A model generated the notes under the pieces. It was not told the origin of the DNA. It did not search any database and saw only the letters and a program-made list of their open reading frames with translations. A DNA stretch of 64,000 nt from Augochlora pura (Eukaryota > Arthropoda > Insecta > Hymenoptera > Halictidae): the NCBI RefSeq assembly GCF_028453695.1, contig NC_135781.1:26225640-26289639 (forward strand). The letters are read 5' to 3'. The position numbers and the translations under genes were made by a program. Of the stretch, positions 12,841 to 22,926 are shown in pieces. The first letter of the stretch is position 1. Every line of letters begins with the position of its first letter.

Positions 12841-14127
12841 CTACTCGGCCATCCTTCAGCTTTCCATTTCGTTCGGACTTAATTACGGAGAATCAAAATG
12901 ACCGGCCACGAATTACCAGCAATTACAGGAATACCTCGCGGCTCGTTCGCGGAAAATTTTTTCACGGCCCCGCGTACCGAACTCTTCACGCGCGCCGCCG
13001 TCCTCCGACAGATCGTCTCACGTGCGCCGTCGCGATTATCGCCGCGGTTTATCGCCCAGAAATTCTTTATTCTCGAATTCCGCTCGTTATCACCGCTTAC
13101 ATAAAATAAAAAAAAGAGTCTCTAGCGTCTCCTTCTTCTTTTTCTATTTATTTTTATTCTCGTATTTCGTCTGTCCTTGCGTGACTGTTACCATTTTATT
13201 TCTCTCTCTCTCTCTCCGCCACTTTTATTGTAACAAAGGGTTTAGCCCATTGATAAACGAAGTTATTATAATTATTAAAATATACTTAGTTGAGAGCAAT
13301 TTGTTAAATACTCTAAGCAAACGTCGAAAATCAATGTTCTAAAAACGATGTCTCGTATAAGAAACGCGTTATCGATTCCGTAGAGGTTGTGCCAACTTTG
13401 AGCACACCTGTACATCTAGTAGGAAACGAGTGGGTTAATCAGGTGCTCGGACAGTGGAGAAACAATCTCGGAAAACGTTCGAGAGGGCACAATTACGGTC
13501 GCGATTCATCGATTTAATTGCTAGAGAGATTGGCAATGACGATGCGTTTAATGTGTCGTTGATCAACTACCGGTAATTGGAAACTTAAGGGAGATTAACG
13601 AGCCGTTGTCAGGAGTCTTTCACCGGGTTTCACGGCGCGTTTGCAGATCCAGATCTATCAATCCGGTCGAATGATAATTCAGTTTCAATGTTCAACCTTT
13701 TGTGTTCGAGAAATTGGCTGCGGAGCCGGCGCGGCTGGTCGACTCGCTTTTCTTCGCGACTCTTTTCTCGGCCGCGGCGCGAGAATGGTCCGCGCGATTA
13801 TTTTTCGCGGCAATTAGCAACGCCGCGCCGTATCGCGTAGACCGTTCGCGCGCCGACGCGTTCGAGACGCAATAATGTTGAACCTAATCCACGGCTGAAA
13901 GAGCACCCCGTATCGAGATTACGATCGGCCGGGCGCGGCGAACCCGCTCGCCTCGCAATCGAGGAAATATTTTCAACGGCAACTTCCTGCGCGAAGAAAA
14001 ATATGGAAATCGGAGGGAAGAAGTGTTTCGAACGAACGACAAGCGGTCAATGACGCTGGCTCCCTATCGCGCACATCCTTTGCCGAGCTGCTCTGATAAC
14101 GGTCCGCCGCAGAGGACTGCGCAGAGT

Positions 14128-14148
14128 GAGGAGGAGGAGGAGGAAGAG
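14128..14148. repeat. (GAG)n microsatellite
   Basis: GAGGAGGAGGAGGAGGAAGAG run about 650 bases before the Lasp nebulin exon. Confidence 0.8.
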
Positions 14149-14797
14149 ATCGTGAGGAGTCATGCGTTGCAGTCCGAGCACATCCGACGAGATTCGATCG
14201 TCGAAACACCGTACAATAAAATTTATTTATTCGTTTATTTATTGAATGTATACAGGAAGTTGGCTCCATTAGCTAGCAAGAAAAGAAAAAGAAAGTTACC
14301 AAACCGGGGTGAAGTATAATAAGATAACCGGAATTCCTTAACGCTAGCACTACCGAGACTTGAACAAGATTTAATGCATTTTGCTCTGTAATAATGACAA
14401 GATTAGGGTTACTTGAACTTTATTAAATCTACTGGCGAGTCAAAGAGTCCATTAAGGACTTTGTATGCAAAATATATATTTTCCTCCTCCGCTGAAGCGT
14501 GGTTAAACTTGAAAAAAAAACAAGCACAGGGTTGCAGTTGTGACATAGATTGATGATATATAATAACAAAACTCCACAACCTTTTTTTGCCCCTGCGTTG
14601 ATCGTGCTTCTTGCGTTTCATTAAAAATCAGCCAAAGTGCCGGACACACGCGCGAATATCGTTTCCCAGCGAACCAAGTCCGCGGATACTTTCATCTTAT
14701 TTTTTTCATGCGGACTTTCCGCACGACTTGCTTCCCGGCACCGGGATGTTTTCTGCGTTGTTTACGTAATTAACGGGTTTCTTTGTCGCCGTTGCAG

Positions 14798-15069
14798 ACA
14801 CATACCAAAGGCGAAAGCCACCACAATGGCGGAGACGCCGGAGCTGAAGCGTATCGCGGAGAACACGAAGATCCAGAGCAACGTGAAGTACCACGCGGAG
14901 TTCGAGAAGGCGAAGGGTAAGTTCACCCAGGTGGCGGACGACCCGGAGACCTTAAGGATCAAGCAGAACAGCAAGATCATCTCGAACGTCGCGTACCACG
15001 GTGAGCTCCAGAAGAAGGCGATCATGGAGCAGAAAAGGACGATGACCGGCGAGAATGGCGAACAAATTG
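14798..15069 (+). CDS. Lasp: Lasp exon with two nebulin repeats
   Basis: After the acceptor TTGCAG the exon reads HIPKAKATTMAETPELKRIA and continues into two nebulin repeats. Their cores are SNVKYHAEFEKAKGKF and SNVAYHGELQKKAIM. HIPKAKAT is the conserved junction after the LIM domain, so the first base completes an alanine codon from an upstream exon. The donor is GTGAGT at 15070. Nebulin repeats bind F-actin (family knowledge). An in-frame ATG at 14826 sits in a very good start context (CCACCACAATGG). A LIM-less product starting there is conceivable, but the upstream HIPK residues are conserved, so I treat the ATG as internal. The downstream intron starts with a TC-rich run. Confidence 0.95.
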
Positions 15070-18000
15070 GTGAGTCAAGCCTCCGTCTTTCTTTCTCTTT
15101 CTGTTTCGTCGACTCTCTCTCTCTCTCTGTCTTTTCCTCTTTCTCTGTTTCTGTCTCTCTGTCTCCCTTCAATACGCTCTCCGCCGTGAACGCACTTCTT
15201 TGTCGTTTCAATGTTTGCATCCATTCCGACGGTCCGGGTGAACGGGACCATTGAGACATTCTCGATGTGTTGCTGAACGTGCTCTGGATGGTACACGTAT
15301 CCGTAGATGTTTGTTCGACGTATCGATTCCTTCGTCGAACGGCTCGCGGGGCTCCCGGGCTGCGAACTGGTTCCTTTCAACCCTTGCGTCGATCTTCGGC
15401 AATTTCGAAGCCGTTCGAGGTTCCTTTACTCAACCCATTAATTGCCAAATCTGTCTTTGAATTTTCGATGGGAAAAGTTATGTATATGCAGAGTTTTGCA
15501 ATTATATGATCATATTTAAATTAGGTTCTCTTGTTAAAATATTTTATATTTTTTTGAAGATCATCAAATGAGAACTGTGGCAAGTTACATGAAACGCAAA
15601 ATACATTATAAAATAATATTAAATTGTCAAACGCACCTGATGCAGTCTTCGTGCCAAGTAATGTACCTGTAATTCTGAAATCACTAAATGAAGATCGTGG
15701 CAATTAATGGGTTACTCCTATCGACGCTCATTTTCTAATTTCAACAAAAATATTCTGAACAAAACAGAAGATTATTTTCCAGTGCAAGGGTTGATTTGTT
15801 AATTGAATTGCTTCTAAAATCCATAATCTAAAAATCAACCTTTAGAAGGCGAACATTTTTGGGCATCTATGATAGCCACGACTAGATCCATTCAAATCTT
15901 GACAATTAATTTTCATTGGTACATTAGTAAAACCTCTTTGTTGAAACTTCTTTTATCAATTTCTATAATAATAGTTAACAATTAAATATGATTGCCACAA
16001 AATTAGAATTTCGATGGAATATTTGTATATCTTGGTCCGAATGGATTCAGCTTCCGCCATCTAAAGGTTAAAGACGAGTGAACCGAGAGAAAATTGAAAT
16101 TTTGTTACAAAGACGTATAAAAGAAAGCAAGACAATCACTATCAACCAACAATTTGATCGAAAGTTCGCGGTCCAGGGGTCCAGGTCTCACGCTTCCGCA
16201 GTATCATTAACATAAGCACAGGTGCGGTGCGGTGAAGATTGTGGTGAAAATTGTGGTACAATTGTTTAACAGATCCGTCAACGTGCCCATAAATCGTCGG
16301 CCCACGTACGCGTGTAATTATTTGTTACGTGTCCAAAGTCTCTTCCCTCGAAAAAATAACTTTCACGCGTGGATCACACGCGGGCCGAGACAACCGAGCC
16401 TACTTATCCGCGAGCAAACTGCCTTGTATCACGATTTTTGCGGCGCTTCGCACATTTTTCTCCCGCAAATTAATGACTGCCGACGCTGCAACACGCGAGG
16501 AATTCGAACAGAGTTTTATCTTCGATACTAGCACCGAGAAAGTAGGTTGCAATCACTGTCGTTACGTACTTCTCCCTTTCTCTATTATTTTCCGAGCAGG
16601 CAAGTATCAATCCGACGCCAACAGAATCCGTAGATCTCTATTAGGGTAAAAAAAATAGATACGCCGCTCACAAGGTCTGTGGCCCACTCTCTGCCTCGCG
16701 GAGTAGACGAGCAGAGGATGGTTGAACCTTGAGAGGCGAATACTTCAAAGCATTGCTCGGCTATCGGCTAGTACTAGTCCACGATTCCACGATCTTATCG
16801 GCGTATCCGGAGTAAACAGCTGCAACAATGCAATCGTAGAATGCTATCAACTAACACAGAACGATCTCTCTACTCCTAAGAGCCTTTTTCACGCTAATAC
16901 CTACTTAGAAACCTATTCTTCTTCAGTCTTTCTGATGCTCTAGCTCCTTCGGCTCAGACATGTCCAAGCGCAGCCTACAACAAACGGCGAACAGCGTTGC
17001 CGCGAGACGAAACGTACCAAAAAATATTCCCGAGTCAAGAAACACACCTGTCGACACTATTTGCAAACACGGATTCGTTAAGACATTATCGCCGCCACGC
17101 TTTTTGATTACATAGGGGCGTGGCTCGGCTCGTAGTCGTCCAGGCCACGCCCATATTGGCCCCTAGGAGCCATCGCTTGGACATATCTGCTCTAGACAGT
17201 CTTATCAGCTCTGCTAGCTGCCTTCTATAATCGCTCTATCGACACTGATTAGACCCTACAGCTATCTCCGCGTGGATCCTGTCGATCCCGAGATAGCCAG
17301 TCTAGTTCCCAGCGTAGCTCGTTTGTCGAGATCTATCGGCAGCTTGTGATTTGTTGGATCTAGAGTACGTAGAGTACACGGACGGTACGATCGCGCCTAC
17401 ATCGGGCGTGAACGCGAATCCTCCGGCGGCGAGAAGCGCGGGCTCGCCGGTGCAGAGGACACCAGGTAGGATCGCCGATTACGATCCCCTTAGCGAGGCC
17501 AGACCCAGTCCTTATTCCGCCAGACAAGCGGCCACCACTGTGATCTATACGAGCGACAAGGGACCAGGTGAGTTCTCGCCGATTCTCGCGGGCCGGATCG
17601 TTACGACCTTCGACTTCGAGGCAACGCACAAGTAGGAAACCTACGGAGTCCTAGGACTCGCCCTTAAGTAGTCAGAACCCTTCTCTATTCTCGGAGCTAC
17701 CTATTCCATTGAAACAAAATATTATATCTCGAACTTTTACGAGTCCCATATGATGTTCAAGTTTCTCTGAAATTAAAAAGAGGCCACTAGTTTTTACTGT
17801 ATATAAAAATATAAAAAAACGAAAACTTTTTATTTTAAATAAAATTAATGAATTTGTTTAAAATAATGTGAAAAATATAATAAGAGATATAGAGGATGAA
17901 TGGTTTAATAAATTATGTTATAAAAAAATTTTTATTTTAAATAAAATTAATGAAGTCGTTTAAAATAGTATGAAGAAAATAATAATTGATATAGAGGGTA

Positions 18001-19824
18001 AATGGCTTAATAAATTATATTATAAAGATCTAGATTTGCCGATAGCGTGTGTATTTATTTGGACGCGTTTATCGCGGTAAATGGAGCACCGTGTGCAGAG
18101 TGAAACAATAGTCGGGCGATCCCGGTGTATATCATTGCTGCCCTTATTTCGTGTACGAGTGACCATATGGGTTGGTCATATTGTTGCGCAACCGGTAGCA
18201 GTTAGTTTCAATAGATCGGCTTTTAATTGGATTAACTCGAATAGGTGGACACGGTTTGGGCCGCTCCTATTGTAACGTCAATTATTACCTTCTATCGCGT
18301 ACAATGCACCAGGTCGAGCGCTATCCGTTCAATGTTGCGTTTCTAATACACGAATGTGCACTCTGTTTCATTTCACTTCACTTCGTTGCAATCGATGAGT
18401 ATGTCTCCCATTCCTGTGTGGGGCAATACGGTCAAGTGAATTGTTGTGGTTAACGGTGGCTGGTCCGATTGGTATGGTCAATTCTCTCGAATTGTCTCTC
18501 CTGTTGGAAATTAAAATGGACAATTTGGGAAAAGGAGATACAGTGAACTCTCTTTAGTTGTCCCTTAGCTTGTAAACCAAAATGGACACTATGGGTAGAG
18601 GATATACGATTATTCGAGCCTTGCTGCTCGTTTTCCTAGTTGTTGACAATCGGCGACTATAAAAATCGTATTTACTCTCCCCAAATTGTCCATTCCTGTT
18701 TACAAGCTAAAGGGCAATTGAAGAGAATTTATCTATAATTATTCGTACCCTGCGATTCGTTTTTGTAGTCATCGAATTATCAATTATAAGAACGAGTCGC
18801 GGGGTTCCGATGAATGTATCTCCTCTTCCAAAATTGTCTATTTTTTGTTTCCAAGCCATGGGACACTTTGGGAGAATTTATTGTATCCTTGTTTTCGTGT
18901 TAAACTGTCCTTCGTCAATTCTTTCATTTGTTCCGCACTCAACATATCTGTTCGCCATTTTGCACAAAATCCGGATATAGCGTTCGGTTTCGCTATCGGT
19001 TCTTGGTTTCGGAGGACGATGTTAGCATGGCTTGACTGTCTGTGATCTTTTAATGACGAGGAAAAACGTTTTAGTGACGAATCCACCAACCAGGAAGATC
19101 GGTTCGGTGGCAGACATAGACCCTCTAAACGAGTACTATGGATCGTTGACGCCCGCCACGAACAACAACCATGTCCCACAACATCAACCGCCGCCACCTC
19201 CACCCGCCAACGTCGGGGTAAGTTGTCAAACCTTCAGCAACGTTTATGTCAAACTGCGGATCTTTGTGCGAATTGAAAATCGTGTTCAGAAATAACAGGA
19301 GTGAAATAAAAATACATTTGTTGCTTTAATAGTTTAAATCTATGCAAAATAAGATATCATGAAATTCTACTAATGTTTTTATTATTCTCTGTTTGTTTTT
19401 GCCAATTTTTACAATAAATGCACTAAATCTGCGATCTATTAGGTCGAGTCATAAACAACTTCCAATACAGCTAGGTAGAATCTGTTCACTGGGACAAATT
19501 AGTTTTTGCTTTCACTAAATAGATAAATAGAATAAATAAATGTCTGACATAAAAACGAAAGTTATTTATAACTCGACCTAGTAGTTACCGTAAAAAAAGA
19601 TTTGCTGGAATAGGATCGGTGAGCTAACGATCTCCGTTTTGCAGAGAGTGTACCGAGCGATGTACGACTACGAGGCCCAGGACCTTGACGAGGTGAGCTT
19701 CTGCGACGGCGATCTGATCGTGAACTGCACGGCCATCGACGAGGGCTGGATGACCGGTCTGGTGCAGCGCACGGGCCGCCACGGCATGCTGCCGGCGAAC
19801 TACGTGGAGCCGGCTCAGATCTAG
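14798..19824 (+). CDS. Lasp: Lasp (LIM and SH3 domain protein), spliced span of the visible exons, 5' end missing
   Basis: Lasp-family proteins are actin-binding scaffolds built as LIM domain, two nebulin repeats, a variable linker and an SH3 domain; they act at actin-rich sites such as muscle Z-discs and cell cortex (family knowledge). Here the coding segments are 14798-15069, 17343-17567, 19075-19217 and 19645-19824, 820 bases in all. Phases join without a break: exon 1 begins with the last base of a codon and ends one base into the next, exons 2 and 3 each start with two bases, and exon 4 is in phase 0. All four acceptors end in AG and the donors are GTGAGT, GTGAGT and GTAAGT. The LIM part (CxxC zinc fingers) was not found in 1-14797, so this is a partial gene. 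The gene is convergent with Tm1. I am sure of the family; the exact isoform set is unknown. Confidence 0.94.
15432..15713. mobile_element. inverted-repeat miniature element in the first visible Lasp intron
   Basis: A perfect 16-base terminal inverted repeat, AACCCATTAATTGCCA at 15432-15447 and its complement at 15698-15713, encloses 250 A+T-rich bases. Both sides are flanked by ACTC, a possible 4-base target duplication. No ORF of note. Superfamily not assigned. Confidence 0.65.
17113..17152. repeat. short inverted repeat of GGGCGTGGC
   Basis: GGGGCGTGGCT at 17115 and AGGCCACGCCC at 17142 form a 10-base hairpin arm pair with a loop of about 16 bases. The CCACGCCC core also ends the repeat units near 8.3 kb. 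It could be a KLF/Sp1-type site pair. It lies about 190 bases before Lasp linker exon A. Confidence 0.35.
17343..17567 (+). CDS. Lasp: Lasp linker exon A
   Basis: The acceptor CGGCAG ends at 17342 and the donor GTGAGT starts at 17568. The frame entering with two bases (phase 1) runs open for the whole 225 bases and leaves in phase 1. It encodes a proline-, serine- and alanine-rich linker with the motif GRIADYDPLSEARPSPYSAR, then TTVIYTSDKGP. The IADYDPLSE motif recurs as VADIDPLNE in the next exon, which suggests modular linker units. Linker exons in this family are often alternatively spliced (family knowledge), so this one may be optional. The acceptor position was chosen because it is the AG that restores the frame. 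The start could be slightly different if another AG is used. Confidence 0.85.
17822..18028. repeat. 102-base tandem duplication
   Basis: TTTTATTTTAAATAAAATTA begins both units, its TATTTTAAAT core lying at 17831 and 17933. Each is followed by GTTTAAAATA..TGAA-type sequence, a GATATAGAGG segment and AATGG.TTAATAAATTAT. Two copies, A+T-rich, in a Lasp intron. Confidence 0.8.
18479..18880. mobile_element. nested palindromic element (outer copy with an inner copy inside)
   Basis: The outer arms, 18479-18541 and 18816-18880, are inverted copies of about 63 bases sharing AATGGACAATTTGGG-like and GGAGATAC segments. Between them lies an inner copy, 18541-18730, with the same kind of arms: CTTAGCTTGTAAAC...AATGGACA on the left and the complement on the right. 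A related copy is at 31367-31752. The element lies in the Lasp intron between linker exons A and B. Confidence 0.6.
19075..19217 (+). CDS. Lasp: Lasp linker exon B with proline run
   Basis: The acceptor TTTTAG ends at 19074 and the donor GTAAGT starts at 19218. The exon has 143 bases, enters with two bases and leaves in phase 0. It reads VTNPPTRKIGSVADIDPLNE, then YYGSLTP, and ends in a histidine/glutamine-rich stretch followed by six consecutive prolines. The ADIDPLNE motif repeats that of the preceding exon (ADYDPLSE). Proline runs of this sort can be SH3 ligands, but no partner is shown by the sequence. Confidence 0.92.
19218..19644 (+). other. Lasp intron before the SH3 exon
   Basis: A+T-rich; its only feature is the mariner/Tc1-like element at 19440-19580. 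Confidence 0.85.
19440..19580. mobile_element. mariner/Tc1-like miniature element in the last Lasp intron
   Basis: The left end TAGGTCGAGTCATAAACAAC and the right end GTTATTTATAACTCGACCTA are inverted repeats of about 24 bases with few mismatches. TA at both edges fits the TA target duplication of Tc1/mariner elements (family knowledge). It is 141 bases, non-coding, and sits about 65 bases before the SH3 exon. Confidence 0.6.
19645..19824 (+). CDS. Lasp: Lasp terminal exon, SH3 domain
   Basis: The exon follows TTTTGCAG and holds 59 residues plus TAG. It is a complete SH3 domain. The first strand is YRAMYDYEAQDLDEVSF (the ALYDY-type motif), with the acidic RT loop, the conserved tryptophan in DEGWMTG, and the 3-10 helix/last strand LPANYVEPAQI. 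SH3 domains of Lasp bind proline-rich partners of the actin machinery (family knowledge). GC at third codon positions is high, unlike the A+T-rich intron before it. The 3' UTR follows. The first AATAAA I noticed downstream is at 21768-21773, so the UTR may approach 2 kb, but the cleavage site is not proven. Confidence 0.97.
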   Translation, partial: RVYRAMYDYEAQDLDEVSFCDGDLIVNCTAIDEGWMTGLVQRTGRHGMLPANYVEPAQI

Positions 19825-22800
19825 GAAGAGGAAGGAAGGAAGCATCATCCTTCGAGTGTTGCGTGTCCTCATCGTCTTCGTTCCCCCCCAGCGGTGGTCG
19901 GGGCACTCGACAACAAAAGAAGCAAACTCGAGCGAACGACGAAAGTGGCGCGAACCGTGCAGAGACGGACAGTGAACAGGGTGCACAGGGTGAAGGTTCT
20001 GCCAAGAGGAAGAGGCAACGACGGAAGCAACGTCGACCGGCGATTCATCGAATCTCTGCGATCAGAGTCGTTTCGAGACGCCAAGACGCGGAGATCTCTT
20101 CGCGTCTCTTGAGAAGAGATTCAGAAGCGAGAGATCATTCGCGCGGAATGATCCGGGCGAATCGAGATCAATCGTCGTTTAAATTCGTTTCTATTCGTCT
20201 TGATCCGCCTTGATCCGTCTCGACACGTCTCGTTCGTTGTTCTCGAAGAAAATCGTCGATCTTCCTTTCCCGGTAGAGAACTTCCGGCGGATCGAAGCTG
20301 TTTCGCGCTACAGCTCGGAGAACCGATCGCTTTCTCGTGCTCTGGGTAATTAAGAGTGCCTGTTCTCGCATTTACGTCGGCGACTGCGAAGCTATTCCAC
20401 GTTTGGGACCAAATTCGATTCGCCTCGTCCACGAGGGAACACCTCGCAAGTGCCTTTTTCGCGAGCTATGCGAACCGAATGAAAAACCGAGGCACACCGA
20501 GCATCATCGTTTCGTGTAGCTTCTCTTAGCGAGCTTGTTGAGATCATTCCGTTGCTTCGAGGATTCCACTTTTTTTTTTAATTCTCCGTGATCATTTTCC
20601 GTTTCCCTTTTCGCGAGAGTGCGTTCTGTGCGATTGAAAGCAAGAATGATTCGCTGGGTTTGGCCCTTTTACAGTGTCCACTTCGTTTGTCGATCATTCA
20701 GAAGACTTCTATAATGGGAAATTTCAGACTCGATTGACTCGTCTCAAAATCGATTCCTCCGCGTTTTATGCAACATTGCACGCGATTCTTCGTACGTTGG
20801 AGTTTTGATACAAACGGTTTAATTGTTAGAGTGGCGACGTTTGCGTATGGTAGATAACTGTTTTTGATGTTTAGCTGTCGCACGTGGCCATTGTCTTGCG
20901 AACATTTTCAATTTTTCCGAACTAACGCGGCATTGTTAACACCGTTCAAAGAATTGCTATTTATCGAAATGAACGCATAATGTTCGAACGTCAATTTTTG
21001 TAGAAAATGCCGCGGGCTCTGAGAGCAAAACCGCCGCGCCGTTCGTTGTGATCCAGAAGGAAAGCATGTGCCTTATATACGTAGACTCCTGATTAGGAAG
21101 ATCGCGTACGGCGATCCAGACGAGGATCGATCCGGATCGAACAAGGAAAGAAAGAGATTATCACGAGCAGAACGTTTGTTGAATGTATGGCCGCGAGTTG
21201 AACGATATCACCTCCTCCCCTCTACTTTCCCTTTAATTTCTTTTTTATATAGAACTATATTTTTTGAAAGTGAAATCTAGTTAGGTTAACGAGACGAAAA
21301 GTATGTTGTTGTTGATACATGATAGGTGTTTCGTTACTATTTGCCCGTTCGATGACGAACCACAGAGGAAAGTAACGACCGTTGGAAACCTTGATTACCG
21401 CTGTTCAGACTAATTAACGACATTAACCAGCATTTACCTAATAGCTGTTCAGTTTTATCACGCGAGGTACGCTTCTCTACGGCTTTCTAGAATCCTTTCG
21501 GCGCTGTATAGAGCTATTCAGAGCCGGTGTCCTGATTCACGGACACTTTCACTACGATTCTTTTGATTTTTAATGAGTAACATCGTTATATTTATTGCGA
21601 ATCAAATTCTAGCGACTCTGGTTGGCTCGGTAAATATGTTAATCCGCTATCAGGCGATATTTTAAACTTTAAACAGAGAATACATAAGGTGAACGGGGTT
21701 CAGCAATTACGATAATTATTGTTAACACGGCGACAAATATTCTCGGCTGCATATTCTTGGTGGAGCGAATAAATCAAACTGTTGAGACCACATTTAGACA
21801 ATATTTCTGAAATTTACATCATTGTTACTAAATATTACTAAATTGTTATTATCTAAAAGCGCAGAAAGCGAAACAAGTCGATCGCAAATCTGTTAGACAC
21901 GCGTTTGCTGTTCCAAATCCGACGATAAACGCTTTACCAAGCATTGATGTCACCAGAGTTGCGGTCACGCTGACAGGTGACGCCATCTTGACGACGACGA
22001 ACGAATATCTCTCATGGACCCCACCTGCAACAAAACTTCGCGTTTGCGCTTTCTTGAAATGAAACTAAAGAAACTGAATCAGTCTCAATAAATTAACATT
22101 AATATAAATCTCAACTAAACTATGCTAACACCAGAGATGCGAGGTCTCTCATATATTAAGAATCTTTTAAAGCGGACACGAGCATACGCTATAAATAAAC
22201 TTTTATTAGTATCCTTTGATTCTACATACTGAAGAAGTCAATTGAAATACTTAATCTCGAATATTATTACGCCGAGATGAAAAGAAATCAAGGTGCAAAA
22301 TCCTAATTAAGGACTCAGTCATTTAATTTTTCAAGAGGATTCCACACCTTGTATCAATCTGTAGAATATTGTTATTATAATATAAAACAGCGCCGGAAGG
22401 ATTCGATCGCTTTTCGGAATATATTTCCGCATTAGAGCGATCTCCGCGATGGTCTCGATCTTCGTAGAATAGTTTTTTACCCGCGTAACGTCCAGTTGAT
22501 GTACAGATAATAAATAATAAAGGATCAAGCAGCCTCTTCGGCAACGAGGAGCCTCGCGCCGCCATCGCGGAGATTCTTTCCTCTTGTTCCCCCTCTTTCC
22601 TTCCCACTTCGAAAATTTCGCCAGTCCGAGAAACGTATTATTCGCATTTCTTACCTGAGCCTAGGTGGTTAAGATGAAATCGCGTACGACGAGAGAAAGG
22701 ATCGGATGGTCACAGCAATGTTATTTAGGCGTGCATTATGGGACCGTCGTTCGACACTTCGTGATACAAGCGAGGAGAGAGAGATTTATATGTATTCATA

Positions 22801-22903
22801 TTTTTGGAAACGTGTTAGCGATACTTCCCCCCCCCTTTCTTTTTTGTAATTAATAGAGCGCCGACGAGACGGTCTACGGATTATGATTGAGAAACATACA
22901 GAA

Positions 22904-22926
22904 ATATATATATAGATATATATATT
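22904..22926. repeat. (TA)n microsatellite
   Basis: TATATATATAGATATATATA type run between the two genes. Confidence 0.8.

Larger units (their letters stand above)
1..14797. other. region upstream of the first visible Lasp exon
   Basis: No Lasp LIM exon or other recognised coding exon was found. It is either a long Lasp intron or upstream intergenic DNA. It alternates A+T-rich parts with CpG-rich islands (about 6180-6365, 9330-9800, 13720-13960). It holds elements A1/B1, the inverted pair at 3.2-4.0 kb, the 21-base tandem repeat, the 8.2-9.0 kb repeats and one candidate cysteine-rich exon (2348-2516). Other ORFs look like chance. Confidence 0.6.
15070..17342 (+). other. Lasp intron after the nebulin exon
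   Basis: Begins GTGAGT, then a TC-rich stretch (15085-15170), the inverted-repeat element at 15432-15713 and otherwise A+T-rich sequence. Nothing else recognised. Further alternative linker exons are possible but none was seen. Confidence 0.7.
17568..19074 (+). other. Lasp intron between linker exons A and B
   Basis: Contains the 102-base duplication and the nested palindromic element. The part between (18030-18478) shows nothing recognisable. Confidence 0.8.
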
